A DNA stretch of 64,000 bases from Xanthomarina sp. F2636L (lineage in GTDB: Bacteria; Bacteroidota; Bacteroidia; Flavobacteriales; Flavobacteriaceae). Positions within the stretch are counted from its first letter, which is position 1; every line of letters starts with the position of its first letter. The notes beneath the pieces are model-generated. The model searched no databases. It saw only the letters and a program-made list of their open reading frames with translations, and was not told the DNA's origin. A program made the translations under genes and the position numbers. Shown piece after piece: positions 1-9,421 of the stretch. The DNA lies in contig NZ_JAPMLM010000055.1 in the NCBI RefSeq assembly GCF_026410195.1, positions 248,001 through 312,000 on the forward strand, given 5' to 3'.

Positions 1-715
1 AGAAATAAAACAAGCAGAAGTTACGAAACCTGAAACACTTCAAGGTGTTTGTAATGGTGTTGATACAGTAATATCTACAGTAGGTATTACCAGACAAAAA
101 GATGGACTTACTTATATGGATGTCGATTATCAAGCCAATATGAATTTGTTAGAAGAGGCTAAGCAAGCAGGTGTAAAACAATTTATTTACGTGTCTGCCA
201 TTAATGGTGATAAGTATCGGCATCTTAAAATATTTGAAGCCAAAGAAAGGTTTGTAGATGCTTTGAAGTCATCTGGATTAGATTATACCATTGTGAGACC
301 AAATGGATTTTTCTCAGATATGAAAGACTTTTTACAAATGGCAAAATCTGGACGCATATACTTGTTTGGAAATGGAAATCAAAAGTTTAATCCTATTCAC
401 GGTGAAGATCTTGCTGGTTTTATTTACCAATTATTAGATAAGTCAATAAAGGAAGTTGAAGTTGGAGGTCCTGATATTTTAAGCTTGAACGACATTAGTA
501 GACTGGCATTAAACGCCTTAAATAAACCTCACAAAATAACATATTTACCAGATTGGATGAGAAAACTTACCATTTGGATACTAAGAACATGTACTGCTGT
601 AAAAACCTATGGTCCGATTGAATTTTTTCTAACCTTAATGGCTGAAGATCATGTGGCACCAACATATGGAAATCAACACCTAAGAGACTTTTTTCTTAAT
701 GAATCTAATAGGTAA
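1..715 (+). CDS. NAD(P)-binding SDR/NmrA-like oxidoreductase, 5' end outside window
   Basis: An open frame runs from base 2 without a stop to the TAA at 713-715, so the gene starts before the window; the ATG at 116 is internal. The visible part keeps features of atypical short-chain dehydrogenases of the NmrA/NAD-epimerase group: a strand ending VISTVG, then YVSAING and the IVRPNGFFSD segment that lines the substrate pocket, and a late NPIHGEDLA stretch typical of this group. The N-terminal GxxGxxG nucleotide loop must lie upstream of the window. Substrate cannot be told; relatives include sugar-nucleotide epimerases, quinone reductases and NAD(P)H sensors. Family call is firm, function open. 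Confidence 0.85.
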   Translation, partial: EIKQAEVTKPETLQGVCNGVDTVISTVGITRQKDGLTYMDVDYQANMNLLEEAKQAGVKQFIYVSAINGDKYRHLKIFEAKERFVDALKSSGLDYTIVRPNGFFSDMKDFLQMAKSGRIYLFGNGNQKFNPIHGEDLAGFIYQLLDKSIKEVEVGGPDILSLNDISRLALNALNKPHKITYLPDWMRKLTIWILRTCTAVKTYGPIEFFLTLMAEDHVAPTYGNQHLRDFFLNESNR

Positions 716-833
716 TATTTTCTTAACCATTAACAGGTTCTAAATTATAATTCAAGACGATTCAATCTATAATGCTTTGCAATTTTGTACCATCAAATTA
801 AAAAAAAATCAATAAATCAAAAAACGAACAATT

Positions 834-1436
834 ATGAAATCAATCAAAAAAAACATGAAGTTAAAAATGGCAGTTATTGCATTAACATTATTAACTACAA
901 TAACATTTGCGCAAAACAATTCCACTAAAGAAACCACATTTCAACGTGAAGGGTTTTTGTTCGAAATGGGTCTTGGAGGAGGTGTTATAAGTATAGAAGA
1001 TAGTGAAGATATTCAAACCTTCGATAAATCTCAAGGAGCCATTACTTTTCCTGAATTGAAGCTTGGTTATATGCTAAACGATAAGTTGGCTATTACAGCA
1101 GCAATGCCAGGAATGATATATGAATTTCAAGATAATGACAGACATTTTGGGAGTTTCATTCCTTCAGTACAATATTGGATAAAAGATCATTGGTGGATTC
1201 ATGGAGGTATTGGCTTGGCTATCGATGGTCCAGCTCTGTATGATATTAATGATGATAACGACGAATGGAATTTTGGATGTGCCGTAATGGCAAGTTCAGG
1301 TTACGAAGTTTATAAAAAGAAGAACTTCGCATTAAATATTCAATCAAAAATAATTTTAGGTAGAGCGTTTCTTGATGGAGATGTAAATAGAGATGCAGTA
1401 TTATTTAGTTTAGGTTTAGGATTTAGTTGGTTTTAA
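834..1436 (+). CDS. Secreted outer-membrane beta-barrel-like protein, paralogue 1
   Basis: A 200-aa protein with a basic N-terminus, a hydrophobic segment and an AQ signal-peptide end (TFAQ, about residue 27), followed by alternating aromatic/polar strands and a C-terminus ending in GFSWF, as expected for a small outer-membrane beta barrel. It is close to a second copy at 9422-10039 (about 70 percent identical by eye; shared blocks IQTFD, MPGMIYEFQDNDRHFG, HGGIGLAID, GRAFLDGD). The gene sits 10 bases before an alpha/beta hydrolase, suggesting one transcript. The 5' leader contains A-rich sequence that resembles the leader of the paralogue. No known function; possibly a structural or surface protein. 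Confidence 0.8.
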   Translation: MKSIKKNMKLKMAVIALTLLTTITFAQNNSTKETTFQREGFLFEMGLGGGVISIEDSEDIQTFDKSQGAITFPELKLGYMLNDKLAITAAMPGMIYEFQDNDRHFGSFIPSVQYWIKDHWWIHGGIGLAIDGPALYDINDDNDEWNFGCAVMASSGYEVYKKKNFALNIQSKIILGRAFLDGDVNRDAVLFSLGLGFSWF

Positions 1437-1446
1437 AAAATCTCTC

Positions 1447-2322
1447 ATGCAATCATTCTTTTCAAATAGCGTATCAAAAAAAGATTTTATGGATCTCTAC
1501 TATAAAAAACTTAATGAGCTAGATTTAGAATACGAGTTCCTGACAATTGAAACTGGTTTTGGCGATACAAATATTATAGTATTAGGAAATATTAATAGCC
1601 CACCATTAGTCTTGGTGCATGGTAACAATAGCTGTGCACCAATGGCTATTGAAAAACTAAAAGGGCTTGAGAAAAAATTTCGAATTTATGCCATTGACGT
1701 ACTTGGACAGCCCAATATGAGTACTGAAGTCAGACTTAATCCAAAAACAGATGATTATGGAAAATGGATGTATGAGATTTTATCGCGACTTCAAATATAT
1801 AAGACTTATTTTGTAGGAATATCGTTAGGTGGTTTTATTGGTTTAAAATCATTAATATACAGCCAAAATAGAATATCTGAAGTGTTTTTAATTCATCCTG
1901 CTGGCATTGTAAACGGTAATCGGTTTGAATTTTTTGTTAAGGCATATCTGCCATCTACATCGTTTAAAATTCGAAAAAAAACAACCTGTATTAAGCAATT
2001 CATGAAAAACACATACACCAATGAAGATGCTTTTACTTTAAAGATTTTATCAAAACTTTTTTTAACTTATAGAACAAAATGGTTTTCAATACCCTTAATG
2101 ACAACGCAAGAAGCTCAAATAATAACCATGCCATTAAATATTATTGCAGCAAAAGATGATTATTTGTTTCCAGGTGAAAAGCTTTTGAATCGTGCCCAAA
2201 AACTATTTCCCTCATTAAAAAAAACTATTTTGTTAGAAAACTCTAAACATGTTCCCAGTAAAGACGATTACGACAGAATAAAAGAATTGATTTTAGAAAC
2301 ACTAATAACATCCAAAAAATAA
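1447..2322 (+). CDS. Alpha/beta hydrolase, paralogue 1
   Basis: A 291-aa protein without signal peptide. It shows the alpha/beta hydrolase order: oxyanion-loop HG at residues 58-59 (LVHGN), nucleophile elbow GISLGG with Ser126, an acidic residue in the AAKDDYLFPG stretch and the catalytic His in SKHVPS near the C-terminus. The insert between strand 6 and the acid is unusually rich in Lys and Thr. A related protein (about 40 percent by eye) is encoded at 16334-17188, sharing CAP after the HG and the LFPG/MFPG and SKHVP motifs. It lies between the beta-barrel gene and a serine hydrolase gene with gaps of 10 and 4 bases, so it is probably cotranscribed. Substrate unknown. Confidence 0.85.
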   Translation: MQSFFSNSVSKKDFMDLYYKKLNELDLEYEFLTIETGFGDTNIIVLGNINSPPLVLVHGNNSCAPMAIEKLKGLEKKFRIYAIDVLGQPNMSTEVRLNPKTDDYGKWMYEILSRLQIYKTYFVGISLGGFIGLKSLIYSQNRISEVFLIHPAGIVNGNRFEFFVKAYLPSTSFKIRKKTTCIKQFMKNTYTNEDAFTLKILSKLFLTYRTKWFSIPLMTTQEAQIITMPLNIIAAKDDYLFPGEKLLNRAQKLFPSLKKTILLENSKHVPSKDDYDRIKELILETLITSKK

Positions 2323-2326
2323 CCAT

Positions 2327-3466
2327 ATGAAAAAGATATTACCTTTTAGTTTGGCACTTTTTGTTTCATTTTCATGCTTTGGTCAACAAACTATGAATGA
2401 TGAATTTAAACAACTATTAAAAGCTGAACTGGAAAAAGAGACGGTTAATAATGCATTCTTACACGTATATTCAAAGTCGAAAGCCATTGATGTTCAACTA
2501 GCTGAAGGCGTATTTAGCACAGGAGATACAGTAACTATTGATAATCCATTTTATGTGGCAAGTATCGGGAAAACATTTACAGCAACAGCCATAGGTATTC
2601 TAAAAGATAACAAGCAATTAGCCTTTGAAGACACCATAAGTAAATACTTGTCTAAAGATATTTTAAAGGGCTTACACGTTTTTGAAGGTGTTGATTATTC
2701 TAACAAGATTACTATTGTGCAGTTATTGCAACATACATCTGGTTTATCAGACTATTTTGAAGATAAAACTATTAATGGAAGTCCAAATATGATGGAACAA
2801 CTCTTTAATGATCCAACAAAGATTTGGACACCCTTAGAGCTCATTCAATTTTATAAAAAGAATATGAAGCCCTTATTTGCTCCAGGCACTAGTTATCATT
2901 ATACTGATACGGAATATGTGTTATTAGGGTTGATTATTGAGCGTGTGAGTGGTTCAAAACTTCATGAGTTTTTTAAACAGTATATTTTTCAACCACTAAA
3001 GATGAAACATACATACATGAACTTAAGATCAAACCCCATACAGGAAACAGCAAAAATGGCTGAGATATATGCTGGTGCATACAACATCTCTAGTTTTAAT
3101 AGCTTAACAGCTGATTGGGCTGGAGGAGGTTTGGTTTCTACCACACAAGATTTAATAAGGTTTCAAGAAGCTTTATTTCATGGCGAGTTGGTTAAAAATG
3201 ACACGTTACAAACCATGCAACAATGGACTCCAGAAACTCAAGGTATGTACTATGGTTTTGGACTTAGGAAAATAGTATTTAACGAACTACATCCAAGTTT
3301 GCCTAAACTTGAAGTTATTGGACATTCAGGTAGTACAGGCTCTTATTTATTTTACTGTCCAAGTTTGGATACATATGTGTCGGGAACATTAAATCAAACA
3401 GATGAAGTAAGACAGACCATCCTTTTGTTAAGCAACATTATGTCACTTATTTCTGAAAAACAATAA
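2327..3466 (+). CDS. Secreted serine hydrolase, beta-lactamase (class C/PBP4*) family
   Basis: A 379-aa protein with an N-terminal export signal ending near CFGQ. The class C beta-lactamase/DD-peptidase fold is shown by the SxxK motif SIGK (Ser79, Lys82), a Tyr-Thr-Asp in place of YxN around residue 193, and the HSG triad (GHSGSTG) near the C-terminus in place of KTG. Members of this family hydrolyse peptidoglycan-like D-amino peptides or esters and only rarely beta-lactams. The YxN asparagine is replaced by Asp, so activity may be altered. The gene starts 4 bases after the preceding hydrolase and is followed after 11 bases by an S41 peptidase, forming a run of exported hydrolases. Confidence 0.85.
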   Translation: MKKILPFSLALFVSFSCFGQQTMNDEFKQLLKAELEKETVNNAFLHVYSKSKAIDVQLAEGVFSTGDTVTIDNPFYVASIGKTFTATAIGILKDNKQLAFEDTISKYLSKDILKGLHVFEGVDYSNKITIVQLLQHTSGLSDYFEDKTINGSPNMMEQLFNDPTKIWTPLELIQFYKKNMKPLFAPGTSYHYTDTEYVLLGLIIERVSGSKLHEFFKQYIFQPLKMKHTYMNLRSNPIQETAKMAEIYAGAYNISSFNSLTADWAGGGLVSTTQDLIRFQEALFHGELVKNDTLQTMQQWTPETQGMYYGFGLRKIVFNELHPSLPKLEVIGHSGSTGSYLFYCPSLDTYVSGTLNQTDEVRQTILLLSNIMSLISEKQ

Positions 3467-3477
3467 AAACAATAGGT

Positions 3478-4728
3478 ATGAAAACAATTTTAAAATTCAA
3501 AATGACAATACTTTTTACTTTATTAGTTGCCTCATTTGGTTATGCTCAAAACGAAAATAGTATAGATTGGACAACGGATTTGGAAATTTATAAATCACAG
3601 TTAGAAAGCAAACACATCGACTTATACCATTCCATAAATAAGCAAACATTTGATAAGGAATTATCACGCATAAAGGCGCTGTCAGATTCTGTAAGTGATT
3701 TCGAGGTAATTTTAGAGTTGATGAAACTCACCAGACGTATTGGAGATGGTCATACTGCAGTATCATTGCGTCATTTGGAAACACATACGTTTCCATTTGA
3801 AGTCAAGTTTATAGAAAATGAATGGCGAGTAGTAAAAATAAGTCATGAGCATAAAGACTTATTAAAGTCGTCGTTGGTAGCTATTGATGGTGTTCCTATT
3901 GATGAGATTGCAGCTAAAGTTTCAGACGTGGCACAATTTGTTGAAAATAAACATTCGCAAGTAGTTAGAACAGGAGATTATTTAATTATTAGTGAATTAT
4001 TGCACGCCTTACAAATAACTAAAAATACAAACTCAGCAGAATTTACATTTGTAGACTTAGATAATAAAAAAATTACAGTAACGCTTGAAACATTAGATAA
4101 TGGTGCAGCAGAAAAGACAGCAAATTTTGTTGCTTTATCCATTGGTGTTCCCGAAATAACCAAACCAAACAGCCTTATGTTCGAATATTTATGGTATGCG
4201 CCAATAAAAGGCACAAAGGCAGTTTATATTCAATTTAATAGTTATCCAACTTTTGAAGACATGCAGATTTTTGGAGAAGAATTGGTAGGCTATATTATTG
4301 AAAATGAAATTAAACAGGTAGTAATAGATATGCGTAATAATGGAGGAGGTGATTTGTATGTTGGTGTTGTATTAGCCTATGCGCTTAATTTGGCTGATAC
4401 TATAGACTGGAAGCAAGGTGTGTATGTTATGACTGATGCAGTTACATTTTCGGCAGCCACAAGTAATTCGGCACTTTTTAAACAATTATTGAATGCTAAA
4501 ATTGTTGGACAGCCTACAGGATCCAATCCAACAGGCTATCAAGATATGGATCAGTTTGAGTTACCCAATTCAAAATTGGTCATTACCTATTCCAAAAGGA
4601 GGTTTGAATTATCTGAAACAGTAACACAAGGTATTCAACCAGATGAGCTTTTGTACTATAATTGGAATGATTTCTCACAAGGAAACGATAACATGCTTCA
4701 ATGGGTCATTAAAGATATGAAACAATAG
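3478..4728 (+). CDS. Secreted S41 family peptidase
   Basis: A 416-aa protein with a signal peptide ending GYAQ at about residue 24. The C-terminal half matches the tail-specific/C-terminal processing peptidase family: a strand-turn MRNNGGGD, then VTFSAATSN containing the likely nucleophilic Ser, and a GxPTGSNPTG loop. No clear PDZ domain precedes it, which is common in the short flavobacterial members. It would act in the periplasm. It ends the hydrolase run that begins at 1447; the broken regulator gene at 4813 begins 85 bases later behind its own promoter box. Confidence 0.8.
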   Translation: MKTILKFKMTILFTLLVASFGYAQNENSIDWTTDLEIYKSQLESKHIDLYHSINKQTFDKELSRIKALSDSVSDFEVILELMKLTRRIGDGHTAVSLRHLETHTFPFEVKFIENEWRVVKISHEHKDLLKSSLVAIDGVPIDEIAAKVSDVAQFVENKHSQVVRTGDYLIISELLHALQITKNTNSAEFTFVDLDNKKITVTLETLDNGAAEKTANFVALSIGVPEITKPNSLMFEYLWYAPIKGTKAVYIQFNSYPTFEDMQIFGEELVGYIIENEIKQVVIDMRNNGGGDLYVGVVLAYALNLADTIDWKQGVYVMTDAVTFSAATSNSALFKQLLNAKIVGQPTGSNPTGYQDMDQFELPNSKLVITYSKRRFELSETVTQGIQPDELLYYNWNDFSQGNDNMLQWVIKDMKQ

Positions 4729-4800
4729 ACCAAACACAGTTGAAAACTCCGGATGCAAGAACAGTTTTTCGCTTAAAGATTATCACAAACTTTATTTTTT

Positions 4801-4808
4801 TACATTTG
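4801..4808 (+). promoter_or_regulatory. Bacteroidota -7 promoter box (TACATTTG)
   Basis: The octamer TACATTTG matches the TAnnTTTG -7 consensus of Bacteroidota sigma-A promoters. It ends only 4 bases before the first in-frame TTG (4813), so transcription would start at or just after that codon. This argues for a leaderless message or a later start such as TTG 4828 for the downstream regulator gene. Confidence 0.5.
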
Positions 4809-4812
4809 TTAC

Positions 4813-6618
4813 TTGCAAAGAAAGAGTTTGATAGATAAAAAATCCATAGCAGTTCTACCATTCGTCAATATGAGCAATAATATTGAAAACGAATATTTTT
4901 GCGATGGATTAACAGAAGAAATCATTAATGCTTTAGCAAAAATCAAACAACTTTCGGTTACTTCTCGTACCTCTTCATTTTACTTTAAAAACAAAACAGT
5001 AACTGCTCAAGAGATAAGAGAGAAATTAAAGGTAGCTACCTTTATTGAAGGCAGTGTAAGAGCATCAAAAAAGAAAATGCGCATTACAGTGCAAATGATT
5101 GATACTGTAGACGATTTTCATTTCTGGTCAGAAACCTTTGATAGAAACCCAGACAACATTTTCGAAATTCAAGATGAAGTAAGTCTGTTTATAGCAGAAA
5201 AATTACGTGAACATATAGGTCATATTGAGATTGAAGAAAAGCTAGTATCACCTATTGATGTGCCTGTAGCTATTTATAGGGAATATCTAAAAGGAAGGTA
5301 TTATATCATGAAATTGGATTATAAAAACTCAATAAAGGGTATCAATATCTTAAAAGAAGTAATACGTAAATCGCCCAATTTTTCAAGCCCTTACCTAGAT
5401 ATTAATCTAGCCTATGTTCAAATGGGAACCATGGGGCTGTTGCCTGCATTTGAAGCCTACGAAAAAGCCTAGCCTTATTTGTTAAAAGGATTAGAGCTAG
5501 ACCCAAACTCATCCAGGTCACAATTAAATTTGGCTTGGATAGAATGCTGGCAAAACTGGAATCTCAAGAAAGCTTACGAAAATGCTAATAAGGCGTTGGA
5601 GATACAACAAGCAGACGATATTTACTTAACCATTTCTAATTTTTTGACAGTAGAAGGAAAATTAGGAGCAGCACATAATTATCTTGACAAAGCTTTGCAG
5701 TTAGACCCTTATGCCGCAATCAACCATCATTATAAAGGGTTTTTATATTACTTACAAGAAGAATACACCACTGCCATACCGTATTTAATGAAGGCGTTGG
5801 ATATAGACCCAAAGTTGCCCTTTCCACCAATTTATATAGGAATTTGTTTATTACTATCAGGCAAACCAAATGAAGCTTTGTCATATTTTGGTTCACTTGA
5901 AGGCGTTTCCGTAAGAGACCTCACCAAATTAGGAGGTGAAACCATGTGTTATGCAAAGCTCAACGAAACAGAAAAGTGCAATGAGGGATTAAAAGAATTA
6001 GAAACTTATTTAACAACAACACTGGTAGATAAGGCATTGACGTTTTTAATATTAGTAAATGCCTTGTTGGGTAATAATGAAAAGGTAATTGATTTAGTAG
6101 CGCAAGCATACAATAACCGTTTGCCGTTAGTTTTATTATTAAATCCCTCACCAATTCTGAAACCTGTAAAAAATCACAAAAGGTTTAAGAACATCATGCT
6201 AAAAGCCATTCCTAATAATGTCAATTACAAACAGAAGAAAAAGTACAAGCAAGCATTATTGGATACAATCGAAATTAAAAAGTACAGTAAAGAATTAGAA
6301 AAGATTATGATGGATTATAAATTGTACTTAAATTCTGATTTGTCACTAAAGGATTTAGCATCTTACTTAGAACTTCCTACTAATTACGTTTCTCAATTAT
6401 TAAACCTAGGCTTTCAAAAAAACTTCTCTGAATATGTGAATACATTTAGAGTTAAGGAATTTAAAGAACGCATCCTTTTAGAGGAAAACAAAGGCTTAAC
6501 CATTATGGCAGTTGCTTATGATAGTGGTTTTAATTCTAAAACCGTTTTCAACACATTCTTTAAAAAAATTGAAGGTATGACACCAAATGCCTTCATCAAA
6601 AGCACTTTAAAGAATTAG
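4813..6618 (+). pseudogene. TolB-like/TPR/AraC-type transcriptional regulator interrupted by an in-frame TAG
   Basis: One frame encodes a flavobacterial-type regulator of about 600 codons but is cut by a single TAG at 5470-5472. The first part has a FlgO/TolB-like domain (SIAVLPFVNMSNN, SRTSSFYFKN, FIEGSVR); after the stop the same frame continues with TPR-like repeats (LELDPNSSRSQLNLAW, ALQLDPYAAINHHYKG, ALDIDPKLPF) and ends in an AraC-type helix-turn-helix (AVAYDSGFNSKTVFNTFFKK, MTPNAF). Both sides are in the same phase with nothing else missing, so a Lys or Gln codon has become TAG. No ATG exists upstream of the conserved SIAVLPF; TTG 4813 or TTG 4828 must start it. Either a recent pseudogene, two separate polypeptides, or a sequencing error. 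Confidence 0.85.
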
Positions 6619-6660
6619 TTCCGATTTCATAATTAGAACATTCAGAAAGGCATTCAATAA

Positions 6661-6668
6661 TACTTTTG
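6661..6668 (+). promoter_or_regulatory. Bacteroidota -7 promoter box (TACTTTTG)
   Basis: TACTTTTG fits TAnnTTTG and lies 18 bases before the ATG of the small membrane protein gene at 6687, which with the adjacent serine hydrolase gene (6848) would be its transcript. No convincing -33 TTG partner was identified. Confidence 0.4.
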
Positions 6669-6686
6669 TAGTCTAAAGTGTAGAAC

Positions 6687-6845
6687 ATGAAAACTAAAAA
6701 AAGTAAAAAAGGAGTTAAATTAGGCATAGGAATTATACTAGGCACTATTATAGGGTATGCAACCTCAAATATGCAATTATGGTTTGTATTGGGTATTGCT
6801 ATTGGTGCTGCGTTAGAATATGGCTCAAATAAAAAACAATCATAA
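6687..6845 (+). CDS. Small glycine-rich membrane protein (52 aa)
   Basis: An ATG-to-TAA frame of 53 codons, too short for routine ORF calling. The product has a Lys-rich N-terminus (six lysines in the first eleven residues), then two hydrophobic stretches rich in Gly/Ile (GIGIILGTIIGYA and LWFVLGIAIGAAL) and a short polar tail, so it should span the membrane twice with glycine-zipper packing. It ends 2 bases before the serine hydrolase ATG at 6848 and has its own promoter box at 6661. Function unknown; the coupling suggests it travels with the hydrolase. Confidence 0.65.
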   Translation: MKTKKSKKGVKLGIGIILGTIIGYATSNMQLWFVLGIAIGAALEYGSNKKQS

Positions 6846-6847
6846 AA

Positions 6848-8326
6848 ATGAAATCATCTATTAAAACAGTATTTTTTGCATTTATCACGCTTTCAACGTT
6901 AAATGCTTTTTCTCAAAACAGCAATAAAGTGCTCTTCAACAAAATTGACTCGTATTTGAAGGCAAGCGAAACAAATGGCTTTTCTGGAGTTGTTTTGGTT
7001 TCAAAAAAAGGAGAGGTAGTTTTGTCTAAAGGCTATGGATGGGCAGATAGGAACAATAAAATCCCAAACACACCAGCAACCGTTTTTAATATTGGTTCTG
7101 TAACCAAACAATTTACAGCATCGGCTATTTTAAAATTGGTGGAACAAGGAAAAATAAAAACATCCGATAAAATCAGTTCATATTTTAATCAGACACCTAG
7201 TGATAAGAGTGATATAACCGTTCATCAATTATTGACACATACCTCTGGAATTTCTAATAGAACAGGCGGTTTTAGATATCATGAAGCAAGTAAAGAACAG
7301 TTTTTAAACGAATTTTTTGAGTCCACATTGCATTCTAAACCTGGCACAACCTACCAATATGCCAATGCCAACTATATTATGCTCACTGCTATATTAGAAT
7401 TGGTTTCAGGGCAAACCTATAATGCTTTTCTACAGGAAAATCTATTTGAGCCTGCTCAAATGAAAAGTACAGGATATAAAAGCATCAATTTTAATACAGA
7501 ACGACTGGCACATGGCTATTACTATAACAGAGATGATGAAAAGTGGACAGATTGGGGAACAACCCAACAACACTTGCCTTACAATAATAATCATTGGTAT
7601 AGTATAGGTAAAGGTGACATACATGCTACCATTGAAGATTTATATAAGTGGCATGTTGCTTTAAAAAACAATGTTGTTTTAGCATCCAAAACTAGAGAAA
7701 TTCAAGAAACGGCATACGTAGCTGAAAATGATAACATGACATCGTATTATGGTTATGGTTGGGCCATATCTAAAAGTGATAGAGGCACCAAAATCGTTGC
7801 TCATAACGGTAGTAATGGCTTGTACTTTGCAGACTTTGTGAGGTTTATAGACGACGATGTCGTGGTCATATACATCACAAATGCGTTTTTAGGACCTGAA
7901 TCTGAAAACGTGGCTAGAGAAATTGGTAAAATGATTTTTGATACAAATTATAAGGCGCCACCAATTTCCAGAAATATTTATGAATTGATTCTTGAATTTA
8001 TGAGAACCAATCCATCTGCAAATGCAGACAAACTACCAATTTATTTAAATAAAGAACTTAAAGATGAATTTAACGATCCTGCCATACTAAATAGACTAGG
8101 GTATAGTAGATTGAAAAAAGAAGACCAACCTGATTGGGCATTAGCACTGTTTAAATTGAATGTAAAATTATTCCCTGAAGACGGTAATTTATGGGACTCA
8201 TTGGGCGAGGCTTACTTAACATACAACCAAAAAGAAGATGCGATAAAAAGTTATTCAAAAGCTGTTGAGTTTGGTAGTGAAGGCTCAAAGGAAACATTAC
8301 AAGAATTGTTGAAAGAAGACGAATAA
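6848..8326 (+). CDS. Secreted serine hydrolase (beta-lactamase family) with C-terminal TPR-like tail
   Basis: A 492-aa protein with a signal peptide ending AFSQ near residue 23. Catalytic motifs of the class C beta-lactamase family are SVTK (Ser84, Lys87), YAN in the Tyr-x-Asn position (about residue 174) and HNGSNG in place of KTG. After the roughly 370-residue catalytic domain comes a helical tail (LNRLGYSRLKKEDQPDWALALFK, then NLWDSLGEAYLTYNQKEDAIKSY region) that reads as one or two TPR units, a layout common in Bacteroidota. It is a distant paralogue of the 2327-3466 protein but keeps the canonical Tyr-x-Asn. Predicted periplasmic; substrate unknown. Confidence 0.85.
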   Translation: MKSSIKTVFFAFITLSTLNAFSQNSNKVLFNKIDSYLKASETNGFSGVVLVSKKGEVVLSKGYGWADRNNKIPNTPATVFNIGSVTKQFTASAILKLVEQGKIKTSDKISSYFNQTPSDKSDITVHQLLTHTSGISNRTGGFRYHEASKEQFLNEFFESTLHSKPGTTYQYANANYIMLTAILELVSGQTYNAFLQENLFEPAQMKSTGYKSINFNTERLAHGYYYNRDDEKWTDWGTTQQHLPYNNNHWYSIGKGDIHATIEDLYKWHVALKNNVVLASKTREIQETAYVAENDNMTSYYGYGWAISKSDRGTKIVAHNGSNGLYFADFVRFIDDDVVVIYITNAFLGPESENVAREIGKMIFDTNYKAPPISRNIYELILEFMRTNPSANADKLPIYLNKELKDEFNDPAILNRLGYSRLKKEDQPDWALALFKLNVKLFPEDGNLWDSLGEAYLTYNQKEDAIKSYSKAVEFGSEGSKETLQELLKEDE

Positions 8327-8367
8327 TTCAGTTAGTTAGAATTTAAGAGCAAATAACATATAAAGTT

Positions 8368-9189
8368 TTGATAATAAAAAAATTAGAGAATATATCATTT
8401 GAAATAATCGCAGATTGCTTTTTAAAATCTTTTGAGAATTACTACGTCAAAATTCCAACTGACAAAAATTACTATAAAGAGAGGTGGAAAATAGCAAAAG
8501 TTGATTATGCGCTTTCTTACGGAATGTTTGATGGAGGTAAATTAGTTGGGTTTATTATTAATGCAATCGATACACGAAACGGAGAGAAGATAGCATTTAA
8601 TACGGGTACAGGTGTACTTCCAGAATACAGAGGAAAACGAATTGTTAAATCTATATACGATTTTGCTATACCAAATTTAAAAACAAATGGTGTTACAAAA
8701 TGTTCATTAGAAGTTATCATTGAAAATAGTAAAGCCGTAAAAACATACCAGAGTATTGGATTTAATATTTGTAAAACATTTAAGTGTTTCAGTGGCGAAA
8801 TTAAATTAAACGCAAATGAAAAAATGCAGTTGAATGAAGCCGACTATGATACTTTTGATTGGGAAAAATTACCTAATCAACATCTATATTCTTGGGATTT
8901 TAGTTTAGAAGTCATTAAAAACGGAAATTACAAATACTATCAATTAATAAATGACAATTTGGTTGAATCGTATTTTATCATAAACCCTAGTAATGCGTAT
9001 TTAGCACAATTTGAGATTCTAATAGAAAGTGCTGGGTGCTGGGAAAGATTATTCAAAGGAATAAAGGAAGTTTCAAACTCAATAAAAATCATAAACGTTG
9101 ATACGAGATTAAACAAAAAAATAGATTTCATCAATTCAATAGGATTAGCGAATACTGTTAATCAATATGAAATGGAAATGAATATATAA
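8368..9189 (+). CDS. GNAT family N-acetyltransferase
   Basis: A 273-aa protein starting with TTG (no nearer ATG keeps the domain intact). Residues about 1-140 form a GNAT domain: the acetyl-CoA pyrophosphate loop appears as GVLPEYRGKRI (a Q/RxxGxG/A variant) and the following helix as KSIYDFAIP, then ENSKAVKTYQSIGF, the typical end of motif B where Asn and Tyr position the thiol. The remaining 130 residues look like a second, degenerate GNAT-like half. Acetyl acceptor unknown. It stands alone, with 41 bases before it and 232 bases to the next gene. Confidence 0.8.
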   Translation: MIIKKLENISFEIIADCFLKSFENYYVKIPTDKNYYKERWKIAKVDYALSYGMFDGGKLVGFIINAIDTRNGEKIAFNTGTGVLPEYRGKRIVKSIYDFAIPNLKTNGVTKCSLEVIIENSKAVKTYQSIGFNICKTFKCFSGEIKLNANEKMQLNEADYDTFDWEKLPNQHLYSWDFSLEVIKNGNYKYYQLINDNLVESYFIINPSNAYLAQFEILIESAGCWERLFKGIKEVSNSIKIINVDTRLNKKIDFINSIGLANTVNQYEMEMNI

Positions 9190-9421
9190 ACTAAACTAAA
9201 GGCTACATAAGCTCCGCATTATCCCTCTATAGCATGATATGGTCTTATAATGAGACTTTTCAGTTTAGTAAAGAATCACAAAGTAAATTCAGAATTTAAT
9301 AAACAATCAACAAGTCATCTTTCTAAAACAACAGTTCGGTTATTTAATTTCATAATCGTCCTGCATTTACAAGAAATTTGCACCTCAATTAAAAAAATCA
9401 TTAATCAAAAATCAAACAATT

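Noticed and set aside
5470-5472. Programmed stop-codon readthrough at the TAG
   Set aside because: No recoding signal was recognised around the codon; a mutation or sequence error is simpler.
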